Origin: Thermoplasmata archaeon
GTDB lineage: Archaea; Thermoplasmatota; Thermoplasmata; RBG-16-68-12
Length of the DNA stretch: 12,314 bases
Assembly: GCA_021788795.1 (NCBI GenBank)
Contig: JAJYKG010000042.1
Location: forward strand, 1-12,314
Direction: 5' to 3'
Shown here: positions 6,545 through 12,124 of the stretch, in pieces
Position numbering within the stretch: position 1 is the stretch's first letter
Layout: every line of letters begins with the position of its first letter
Notes under the pieces: generated by a model
The model's database searches: none
What the model was told of the DNA's origin: nothing
The model's input: only the letters and a program-made list of their open reading frames with translations
Translations under genes and position numbers: made by a program

Positions 6545-7492
6545 TCACCCTGACGCACTTCTTTCCGTGTTTTTCTTGTCTCTTTCTTCTTTTGTGATTC
6601 GGTCGGCGACGAGCAGGGGCTCGGGATACCTCGTCCGGGTCGAGCGCTGTGCTTCGCGCAGCGCTCTCTCCAGGGAAATCCGATGACCCACCGACACGTA
6701 GAAGGGCCGCGACGCGCGCGGCGGGGTCCACGCGAACCCGCGCACGACGCCGTCCATCTCGACCGGAATCGCGCCGAGCATCCGGGGCGCGGAGGGGACG
6801 AGTTTCCCGGCGAGCGGATGTTTCGCAATCCCGACGGTCGGCAGGTCGAGCTGCACCCCCGCGTAGCAGGCGAAGCCGAAGAGCGCGGGATGGAGGCGGC
6901 CATGGCCGTCGACGAAGAGAAGGTCGGGCCTCTCGCGGAGTCCCTCGAGGGCGGCGCGCACCGCAGGGTACTCCCGGAACGCGAGGTACGTCGGGATGTA
7001 GGGGAAGTCCACGTCGACCGCGCGCTCGCAGGTCTCGATCGTCTCGAGGGTGCGGGCGTCCAGCCGTACCGCCACGGCGAACGCGCGGTCGCCTGCATAG
7101 GCGACGTCGACGCCCCCGAAGGTGCCCAGCTCCTTGCCGTCGTCGACCTCCTCCACCCTCTGCGCCAACCGCCGTTGCGTCTCACGCAGATCTTCGAGGA
7201 CCGCGGCTCCGGAGAGGGATTCGAGGAAGCGCGACTCAGCCACCCGGCCCCCGCGCAATCGCACCCCTTCGCGGGCGAGTCCTCCCGCGGCCGAGGGCGC
7301 GACGGGCCGACCGTCCGCGCGGACGACGCGGTGCGCGCCCGGGATGTCCGGATGCTCGAGGATCCAGGTGGCCACGGACCTCGCCGCGCGCACATCGCCG
7401 AGCGTCCGGGCGACGAGCCCGCAGGTCGTCACTCTCCCGGGAGGGATGGCCGCGAGGCACGACCCGAGCGCCTCGCGGAACGAGAGCGCCAC
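6545..7492 (-). CDS. nfi: Fusion of alkyltransferase-like (ATL/MGMT-fold) domain and endonuclease V
   Basis: A 315-residue two-domain DNA repair protein. Residues 1-90 have the C-terminal fold of O6-alkylguanine-DNA alkyltransferase: IPPGRVTTCGLVARTLG (16-32) and the position of the PCHRV active site, here PGAHRVV (51-57), so the acceptor cysteine is alanine (A53; codon at 7334-7336). The tyrosine usual in TTYG is cysteine (C24). Residues about 100-295 are endonuclease V, which nicks DNA 3' of deoxyinosine: GGVDVAY (D129), YIPTYLAFREYP (165-176, E174), FVDGHGRLHP (D195), GIAKHPLAGK (K224). EndoV catalytic residues look intact. GTG 7492 is chosen because it places the first helix as in ATL proteins; TTG 7519 is an alternative. 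A fused active AGT-EndoV is known from Ferroplasma acidarmanus; here the first domain should bind but not dealkylate. The lysine-rich tail (300-315) is outside the family core. Confidence 0.9.
   Translation of the reverse strand: MALSFREALGSCLAAIPPGRVTTCGLVARTLGDVRAARSVATWILEHPDIPGAHRVVRADGRPVAPSAAGGLAREGVRLRGGRVAESRFLESLSGAAVLEDLRETQRRLAQRVEEVDDGKELGTFGGVDVAYAGDRAFAVAVRLDARTLETIETCERAVDVDFPYIPTYLAFREYPAVRAALEGLRERPDLLFVDGHGRLHPALFGFACYAGVQLDLPTVGIAKHPLAGKLVPSAPRMLGAIPVEMDGVVRGFAWTPPRASRPFYVSVGHRISLERALREAQRSTRTRYPEPLLVADRITKEERDKKNTERSASG
6559..6596 (+). terminator. Pyrimidine/T-rich stretch, candidate archaeal terminator
   Basis: On the plus strand this segment contains repeated T-runs (gtttttcttg, ctttcttcttttg), the usual form of intrinsic termination in archaea. 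It would end a transcript of the 6459-6503 ORF. It lies inside the 3' end of the opposite-strand ATL-EndoV gene, where it encodes the lysine-rich tail KEERDKKNTER. Confidence 0.4.
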
Positions 7493-7555
7493 GGGACTCG
7501 GAAGGCGCGGCTCCCACAAAACCTTTCTAGCTTCGTCCCCATCGTCGGGGAACCC
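7493..7555. promoter_or_regulatory. 63-bp divergent promoter region (nfi fusion / amidohydrolase)
   Basis: The two divergent genes share only this short spacer. The A/T-richest part is acaaaacctttctag (about 7515-7529), which lies roughly 30 bp from both start codons. No canonical TATA box is visible on either strand, so the promoters are weak or degenerate and the transcripts are probably near-leaderless. This is positional inference. Confidence 0.3.
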
Positions 7556-8842
7556 ATGTCCCTCCTCCTGAAGGGCGGCCTCGTCGTCACGCAGGATGCG
7601 TCCCGCCGCATCGTCCGCGGGAACGTCCTCGTCGAGGGGAACCGGATTGCCGCGGTGGGCGACACGCCGACGGAGGCGGACGAGGTGATCGACTGCGAGG
7701 GCTGTGCGGTCCTCCCGGGACTCATCAACGGGCACCAGCACGCGGCGAACGCGCTCCTCCGCGGCATCGCGGACGACGTGCCCCTGGAGGAGATGCTCGA
7801 GAGGTCCTTCGCGGTCGACGCGAAGTTCACGCGCCGCGACGTGCAGCTGGGGGCGCTCCTGGGCTGCGTCGAGATGCTGCGTTGCGGCACGACGAGCTTC
7901 CAAGACCTTTTCTACTGGGAGGACGAGGTCGCGCGCGCGGTCCGCGAGTCCGGGATCCGCGGTTTCCTCTCTTGGGTCACGCTGGACGAGGCGTTCACCA
8001 CGCAGCACGGCAACCCCGTTCGTAACGCGGAGGCGTTCGTCATCAAGCACAAGGCCGACCCGCTCGTCACGACGTCCGTCGGCGTCCAAGGCGTCTACGT
8101 CGCGTCGGAGGAGACCTGCCTGGCCGCGAAGGAGGTCGCGGACCGCCACGGGGTCCGCCTCCACGCGCACCTTTCCGAGACCCGGAAGGAGGTGTACGAC
8201 CACGTGGCGAAGACGGGCCTGCGTCCCGGGGAGTGGCTCGAGAAGATCGGCTTCCTCGGTCCGAACCTCAACGTCGCCCATGGGGTGTGGCTCACCCTGA
8301 ACGAGGTGCGCGCGCTCGCCCGCGCGGGCGCGAGCGTCACGCACTGCCCGGTCTCGAACATGAAGCTCGCCTCCGGCGGCGTCGCCCCGGTCCCCGAGAT
8401 GCGCGACGCCGGCGTGGCGGTCGCCCTCGGGACGGACTCGGCGCTGTCGAACAACTCCGCGGACCTTTTCGGGGAGATGAAGACGGCGGCTCTCCTGCAC
8501 AAGGCGACGCGCTGGGACGCGCGCGTGCTCCCGGCTCAGACGGTCCTCGACATGGTCACGATCGAAGCGGCGCGCGCCCTCGGCGCCGCGGCGGACCTCG
8601 GGTCCGTCGAGGCCGGCAAGCTCGCGGACCTCGCGGTGATCTCCCTGCGGCGGCCGCACACCACGCCTTTTTATTCCTCCAACGTCATCAGCCATCTGGT
8701 CTACAGCAATCGAGGCAGCGATGTCCAGGCGACGATCGTCGATGGCCGCGTGGTCATGGCCGACGGGAAGATGCGGACGGTCGACGAGGCCGCGGTCCTC
8801 GAACGCGCGCAGGAGAGCGCGCGGGAGCTTCTCGGAGCGTAA
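7556..8842 (+). CDS. Amidohydrolase of the 5'-deoxyadenosine / MTA / SAH deaminase type
   Basis: A 428-residue cytoplasmic metal-dependent deaminase of the amidohydrolase superfamily. Visible metal and catalytic positions are: GLINGHQHAANALLRG (55-70; H60, H62), LHAHLSET (202-209; H205, catalytic E208), NVAHGVWLT (H242) and ALGTDSALSNNSADLF (290-305; D294). The motif layout and length fit the archaeal family that deaminates adenosine moieties of S-adenosylhomocysteine, methylthioadenosine or 5'-deoxyadenosine, products of SAM-dependent enzymes. Which of these is the main substrate cannot be read from sequence. The ATG at 7556 starts directly at the N-terminal beta-barrel (LLLKGGLVVTQD). rnhB begins 3 bp after the stop, so the two are probably co-transcribed. 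A guanine/cytosine-type deaminase is a less likely alternative. Confidence 0.88.
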   Translation: MSLLLKGGLVVTQDASRRIVRGNVLVEGNRIAAVGDTPTEADEVIDCEGCAVLPGLINGHQHAANALLRGIADDVPLEEMLERSFAVDAKFTRRDVQLGALLGCVEMLRCGTTSFQDLFYWEDEVARAVRESGIRGFLSWVTLDEAFTTQHGNPVRNAEAFVIKHKADPLVTTSVGVQGVYVASEETCLAAKEVADRHGVRLHAHLSETRKEVYDHVAKTGLRPGEWLEKIGFLGPNLNVAHGVWLTLNEVRALARAGASVTHCPVSNMKLASGGVAPVPEMRDAGVAVALGTDSALSNNSADLFGEMKTAALLHKATRWDARVLPAQTVLDMVTIEAARALGAAADLGSVEAGKLADLAVISLRRPHTTPFYSSNVISHLVYSNRGSDVQATIVDGRVVMADGKMRTVDEAAVLERAQESARELLGA

Positions 8843-8845
8843 CGG

Positions 8846-9502
8846 ATGATCTGCGGTGTCGACGAGGCAGGGCGCGGCCCGGTCCTCGGTCCTTTGGTCG
8901 TCGCGGGCGTGATGGTCGCGTCCGACGTGCCGCTCCGGCAGCTGAACGTCCGCGACTCGAAGAAGCTCACGCCGGAGCGTCGCGAGATGCTCGCCCCGGA
9001 GATCCAGAGGGTCGCGCAGTGCGAGGTCGTCGTCGTGCCGGCGAAGGACATCGACGTGATGCGCGCGGAGATGTCCCTGAACGACTTCGAGGCGCGTCTC
9101 TTCGCCGCCGTCATCGGGAAGCTCCACCCCGAGACCGCGTACGTGGACGCCGTCGATGTGGACGAGATCGAGTTCAAGCGCGCGGTCCTCAAGGACCTCC
9201 CTTTCGAGGTCGAGGTCGTTTCCCAACACGAGGCCGACGACCTCTTCCCGGTCGTCAGCGCGGCCTCCGTCATCGCCAAGGTGCGCCGCGACTCGGAGAT
9301 GCGCGCGATCGAGGCCGAGGTGGGCCAGCCCATGGGCTCCGGCTATCCGTCGGACCCGGTGACGATCGCGTTCCTGGAAAAGTGGATCAGGGAGAAGGGG
9401 TCTCCGCCGCCCCACACCCGGCTCACTTGGGACACCACGCGGCGCCTGCTCGCGGAGTCCAAGAACCGGAAGCTCGACGAGTACGGTCGTGGGAAGGCAT
9501 GA
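8846..9502 (+). CDS. rnhB: Ribonuclease HII
   Basis: A 218-residue RNase HII, which cuts RNA in RNA-DNA hybrids and removes single ribonucleotides and primers. It has the N-terminal ICGVDEAGRGPVLGPLVVAG motif (2-21) with catalytic D6 and E7, DSKKLTPERRE (37-47), the third carboxylate in AYVDAVDVD (D101), and HEADDLFPVVSAASVIAKV (128-146) with D131 as the likely fourth. GSGYPSDP (164-171) and the C-terminal TRLTWDT are also typical of archaeal RNase HII. Length is normal. The ATG at 8846 lies 3 bp after the deaminase stop. The TGA at 9500-9502 overlaps the ATG of the next gene (ATGA), suggesting translational coupling. Confidence 0.97.
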   Translation: MICGVDEAGRGPVLGPLVVAGVMVASDVPLRQLNVRDSKKLTPERREMLAPEIQRVAQCEVVVVPAKDIDVMRAEMSLNDFEARLFAAVIGKLHPETAYVDAVDVDEIEFKRAVLKDLPFEVEVVSQHEADDLFPVVSAASVIAKVRRDSEMRAIEAEVGQPMGSGYPSDPVTIAFLEKWIREKGSPPPHTRLTWDTTRRLLAESKNRKLDEYGRGKA

Positions 9503-9828
9503 GAGACCTCCTGGAAGGCGTCATCGCGAAGTTCAACGCGAAGGTCGACTCCGATCCGGCGCTGAGCGAGGAGATCGGGGACCTGCAGAAGACCGTCCTG
9601 ATCGAACTCAAGGACGGGACGAAGTGGCACTTCACGCTCAAGGACCGCCATGTGGCCGGCCTCCTGGACGGCGGCGTGGATCACGCGGACCTCACGCTCC
9701 TCACGGACGCGGAGACGCTGCGCGCCCTCCTCCTCCGGGAGACGGGGCCGTTCAAGGCCTACGCGACGGGCAAGCTGCGGTTCAAGGGGAGCCTCGACGA
9801 CCTCGCGCGCTTCCGGAAGTTCTTCTGA
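9499..9828 (+). CDS. SCP2 sterol-transfer-like domain protein
   Basis: A 109-residue single-domain protein resembling the SCP2 lipid-binding fold. Strand-helix features typical of the family are visible: KTVLIELKDGTKWHFTLKD (31-49), then a D-x-T strand HADLTLLTDAETLRALL (61-77), and the family-like ending KAYATGKLRFKGSLDDLARF (86-105), which matches the usual G-K-L-K-x-x-G-D pattern. SCP2-like proteins bind hydrophobic ligands; in archaea, which lack sterols, the ligand is unknown. The ATG overlaps the rnhB stop by 4 bp (ATGA), and the gene closes the deaminase-rnhB run. A tRNA promoter follows 17 bp downstream. Confidence 0.78.
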   Translation: MRDLLEGVIAKFNAKVDSDPALSEEIGDLQKTVLIELKDGTKWHFTLKDRHVAGLLDGGVDHADLTLLTDAETLRALLLRETGPFKAYATGKLRFKGSLDDLARFRKFF

Positions 9829-9845
9829 CATCGGCGCGCGATAGG

Positions 9846-9852
9846 TTTAAAC
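9846..9852 (+). promoter_or_regulatory. TATA box of the initiator tRNA gene
   Basis: tttaaac lies about 33 bp before the first tRNA base, predicting transcription start near 9875 with a few nucleotides of 5' leader to be removed by RNase P. Confidence 0.55.
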
Positions 9853-9920
9853 GCGAGCGGCCAATCCTCTCGAGGCGCGATAGCGGGGTGGGGTAGCCAG
9901 GATATCCCGTCGGGCTCATA

Positions 9921-9949
9921 GCCCGGGACTCCCGGGTCCCCGGTGAGAC
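9921..9949 (+). other. tRNA intron 1, canonical position 37/38
   Basis: Removal of these 29 bases restores a perfect anticodon arm. The BHB motif is: outer helix = anticodon stem; central 4-bp helix = exon CUCA (positions 32-35) with intron UGAG (9944-9947); bulges UA^g and ac^A, with cuts after the second base of each. The intron continues as a hairpin (two C:G pairs, a C-C mismatch, then GGGACU with GGUCCC). Confidence 0.93.
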
Positions 9950-9971
9950 ACCCGGAGATCGATGGTTCAAA

Positions 9972-10003
9972 CGGGACCGAGGCCTTCCCTCCGTCCCTGA
10001 GAG
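9972..10003 (+). other. tRNA intron 2, T-loop position 59/60
   Basis: Removal of these 32 bases restores the T-arm GATGG-TTCAAAT-CCATC. The BHB motif is: outer helix = T-stem; central 4-bp helix = exon UUCA (54-57) with intron UGAG (9998-10001; one G:U pair); bulges AA^c and ag^U. The intron hairpin is gggac (9973-9977) with gtccc (9993-9997), a C-C mismatch, then gagg (9979-9982) with cctc (9988-9991), loop ccttc. Confidence 0.92.
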
Positions 10004-10017
10004 TCCATCCCCCGCTA

Positions 10018-10030
10018 TGCCTTCTTTTCC
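10018..10030 (+). terminator. T-rich stretch after the tRNA, candidate terminator
   Basis: tgccttcttttcc directly after the discriminator base is the usual short T-run form of archaeal tRNA terminators. Confidence 0.35.
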
Positions 10031-10075
10031 GGCCTCCCGGAGGCGACGGGAGACGCCGTTGATTCTCACGTCGCA

Positions 10076-10084
10076 ACGTTTATG
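10076..10084 (+). promoter_or_regulatory. TATA-like element of the KaiC-like pair
   Basis: The sequence cgtttatgg at 10076-10084 stands out in a GC-rich region. It predicts a transcription start near 10107, downstream of the ATG at 10082, which argues that translation begins at 10127 instead. Confidence 0.5.
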
Positions 10085-10126
10085 GCTCCACCCCTCGTCG
10101 GGCCGGATGTTGCGGGCCGGAGCCCT

Positions 10127-11209
10127 ATGGAACGTGTGAAGACCGGCGTCGACGGCCTCGACGCGATGCTCAACGGCGGCCTCCTGCCCGCTCGGCCGTA
10201 CATCGTTTCCGGACCCACGGGCAGCGGGAAATCCATCCTGGCCACCCAGTTCCTCTTCGACGGGCTGAAGCGCAACGAGCCCTGCCTCCTCGTCACCTTG
10301 GACGAGCCGCCGATTGAGGTCAAGTCCAACATGGGCGTGTTCGGGTGGAACCTGGACCACCTGAAGATCCTCGACGCGACCCCGGATGTCCGCGCGCACA
10401 AGCGCCAGCGTTCCGTCATCGACGTCGGCACGGCCCTCGACGTGCGGGACATGGAGGACGTCTCGGACATCCGCCAGTCCTCCCAGATCCGCGCCCTCGA
10501 GGTCACCGTCCACAGCGTTCAGAAGATGATCAAGCAGGAGTTCTCGGGGCGCCTGGAGAAGACGAAGGAGCGCTACAAGCGGATCGTCATCGACTCCATG
10601 ACGGCCCTCAAGATGTTCTCCATGCAGGGCGAGGACAGCCGCATCCTCATCCAGTCCTTCATGCGGTTCCTCTCCGAGCTCGAGTCGACCACGCTGATCG
10701 TCTCGGAGCACCTCGACCGCAGCGCGATCGAGACGGAGTTCTTCCTGGGGCGCGGCGAGATCCGCATGCTCAAGTGGGTCGACGGGTCCACGGTGCGACG
10801 GGCGATCTCGATCGAGAAGTTCCGCGGCAGCCGCTTCGACGACCACGTGCGGCCCCTGGCGATCACCCCCGCCGGCATCGTCGTGTACGCGGACCAGCAG
10901 GTCGCGACGACGAACGGGGGCGGGATGAAGCCCGGCGAATCCCTCCTGGAGATGCGGATCATCGACGACATCTCCAACGTGCTCGAGTCCGCGCTGCACA
11001 AGGTCGAGGAGGCCCAGCGCCGGCAGATCCCCGTCCGCGACCTCGAGGTTTCCCTCTCCCGCGCGATGCTCCACTTCCAGCGCAAGAACTACCAGAAGGC
11101 GATGAAGGCGGCCCTGGCCTGCAACTCCCAGCTCGAACAGCGCCTCGGCGTGGTCCCGCCGCCCCCGGCGGCCTCCGTGCCCCCGCCACCCAAGGAGGTG
11201 GCGCGGTGA
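10127..11209 (+). CDS. KaiC/RAD55-family ATPase with C-terminal helical extension
   Basis: A 360-residue RecA-fold ATPase of the archaeal KaiC-like (RAD55) group; such proteins are thought to act in signalling or as regulatory ATPases. It opens with the family start TGVDGLDAMLNGGLLPARPYIVSG, Walker A GPTGSGKS (29-36), the DEPP segment (59-62, where KaiC has paired acidic residues) and Walker B IVIDS (D156). The core ends near residue 265. An extension (about 278-345) of predicted helices, including RAMLHFQRKNYQKAMKAAL, looks like a single TPR-like hairpin, then a proline-rich tail. ATG 10127 is chosen because ATG 10082 lies inside the TATA-like element and the family starts just before TGVDGLD. 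The stop overlaps the start of a second paralogue. Confidence 0.9.
   Translation: MERVKTGVDGLDAMLNGGLLPARPYIVSGPTGSGKSILATQFLFDGLKRNEPCLLVTLDEPPIEVKSNMGVFGWNLDHLKILDATPDVRAHKRQRSVIDVGTALDVRDMEDVSDIRQSSQIRALEVTVHSVQKMIKQEFSGRLEKTKERYKRIVIDSMTALKMFSMQGEDSRILIQSFMRFLSELESTTLIVSEHLDRSAIETEFFLGRGEIRMLKWVDGSTVRRAISIEKFRGSRFDDHVRPLAITPAGIVVYADQQVATTNGGGMKPGESLLEMRIIDDISNVLESALHKVEEAQRRQIPVRDLEVSLSRAMLHFQRKNYQKAMKAALACNSQLEQRLGVVPPPPAASVPPPPKEVAR
11192..11200 (+). promoter_or_regulatory. Shine-Dalgarno deciding the GTG start of the second KaiC-like gene
   Basis: aaggaggtg lies inside the end of the upstream gene, 5 nt before the GTG at 11206 and 14 nt before the ATG at 11215. The spacing favours the GTG. 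Confidence 0.65.
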
Positions 11210-11997
11210 ACGGCATGCCCGCGAAGATCCACACGGGCGTCCCCGGCCTCGACAAGATGCTCCACGGCGGCCTCGTCCCCGCGCGGCCGTACATCCTTTC
11301 CGGTCCTCCGGGGGCGGGGAAGACGATCATGAGCGTGCAGTTCCTCCGTGAGGGGCTCGAGGGCGGCGAGCGCTGCCTGTACGTGGCCCTGGAGGAGCCG
11401 CCGAACGAGCTCAAGCTCAACATGCGCCCGTTCCGCTGGAATCTGGACGACATGGAGGTCCTCGACGCGAACTCCGACGTCCGCCGGTTCGAGCCGACGC
11501 CCATCCTGGAGATCTCGACGGAGGAGGAGCCCGCGCGCATGCGAGACCTGGACGACCGGATCCGCAAGACGCCGGACTTCGAGAGCCGCGAGGTCACCGT
11601 GCACTCCCTGCAGCAGCTCCTCAAGAACCTCTTCGTGAAGCGGCAGTACCAGCGGGTCGTGATCGACTCGGTCACGGCTCTGAAGTACTTCTGCATGCGG
11701 GAGTTCGAGGAGAGCCTGACGACCCAGTCCTTCATGCGCTTCCTCACGGAGGCGAAGGTCACCTCCCTCCTGACCGTCGAGCTGCCCGAGGAGGGCGAGG
11801 CCCCGCCCGAGGCGTTCCTGGCCCGCGGGGAGATCCGGCTCCACAAGTTCCGCGACGACACGGGGATCCGGCGCTTCATCTCCGTGGAGAAGTACAAGGG
11901 CTCGAGCCACGACGACGTCGTGTACCCGTTCGACATCACGGCCACGGGCGCGGTCGTGCAGAGCGGCCCGTCGAAGGGCGTCGCGGCGTCCCTCTAG
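11206..11997 (+). CDS. KaiC/RAD55-family ATPase, single-domain
   Basis: A 263-residue paralogue of the upstream protein, without the helical extension. Motifs: TGVPGLDKMLHGGLVPARPYI (10-30), Walker A GPPGAGKT (33-40), LEEPP (62-66) with the paired glutamates E63/E64, and Walker B VVIDS (D154). Blocks such as FESREVTVHSLQQLLKNLF and TQSFMRFLTE align with the first paralogue (LEVTVHSVQKMIKQEF, IQSFMRFLSE), so the pair arose by duplication. The GTG start overlaps the preceding stop (GTGA), so translation is probably coupled and the two may form a hetero-oligomer (inference). The intact LEEPP glutamates, compared with DEPP in the first, hint at different ATPase activity. Confidence 0.9.
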   Translation: MNGMPAKIHTGVPGLDKMLHGGLVPARPYILSGPPGAGKTIMSVQFLREGLEGGERCLYVALEEPPNELKLNMRPFRWNLDDMEVLDANSDVRRFEPTPILEISTEEEPARMRDLDDRIRKTPDFESREVTVHSLQQLLKNLFVKRQYQRVVIDSVTALKYFCMREFEESLTTQSFMRFLTEAKVTSLLTVELPEEGEAPPEAFLARGEIRLHKFRDDTGIRRFISVEKYKGSSHDDVVYPFDITATGAVVQSGPSKGVAASL

Positions 11998-12038
11998 GCG
12001 TCCGCGTCCGACAGGCTCCATCGTCCCTTTGTCAACGG

Positions 12039-12055
12039 CGTTTGTCCGACAAACG
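12039..12055. repeat. 17-bp palindrome upstream of the ftsZ-like TATA box (candidate operator)
   Basis: cgtttgtc (12039-12046) and gacaaacg (12048-12055) are perfect reverse complements around one central base. The element ends 10 bp before the TATA box at 12066-12073, a position where an archaeal activator or regulator could bind. Confidence 0.55.
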
Positions 12056-12065
12056 TATGACTACC

Positions 12066-12073
12066 TTTAAATA
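12066..12073 (+). promoter_or_regulatory. TATA box of the ftsZ-like gene
   Basis: tttaaata is a good archaeal TATA box. It predicts a start near 12096 and a leader of about 28 nt before the ATG at 12125, with the G-rich gggatgg as a possible ribosome binding sequence. Confidence 0.6.
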
Positions 12074-12124
12074 CCCTCAGCCTGATTCGCCAACCGTCAG
12101 AATCCATCGGGATGGGATGGTTCA

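Larger units (their letters stand above)
9882..10017 (+). tRNA. Initiator tRNA-Met (CAT anticodon) with two introns
   Basis: Exons at 9882-9920, 9950-9971 and 10004-10017 join into a 75-nt tRNA. The acceptor stem agcgggg (9882-9888) pairs with ccccgct (10010-10016), giving A1:U72, with A73 at 10017. The D-stem is GGG/CCC. The anticodon stem carries the three G:C pairs (CGGG/CCCG) typical of initiator tRNA, around the loop CTCATAA with anticodon CAT. The T-arm is GATGG-TTCAAAT-CCATC. These features mark an archaeal initiator tRNA-Met. CCA is not encoded. The gene is split by a 29-nt intron at position 37/38 and a 32-nt intron at 59/60. Both introns fold into bulge-helix-bulge motifs, so splicing by the archaeal tRNA endonuclease is expected. 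Confidence 0.95.

Noticed and set aside
7493..9415. Long minus-strand open frame (upstream extension of the ATL-EndoV gene, 956 codons in all)
   Set aside because: It runs antisense through the deaminase and RNase HII genes, whose family motifs are complete on the plus strand; the composition is Arg/Asp/His/Val-rich shadow sequence. Only 6545-7492 is real.
9882..10017. Degenerate tRNA pseudogene explanation for the interrupted tRNA
   Set aside because: All stems pair perfectly after removing the inserts, and both inserts form strict BHB motifs; decay would not give this.
10082..10126. Upstream ATG as start of the first KaiC-like gene
   Set aside because: It lies inside the TATA-like cgtttatgg, so a transcript from that promoter would not include it; the family also starts near 10127.
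9782..11074. 430-codon minus-strand frame
   Set aside because: Antisense to the KaiC-like gene, the tRNA and the SCP2-like gene; shadow composition.
12006..12051. Direct repeat of gtccgaca (12006-12013 and 12044-12051) as a CRISPR or att site
   Set aside because: Only two 8-bp copies, no array or integrase; noted only with the palindrome.
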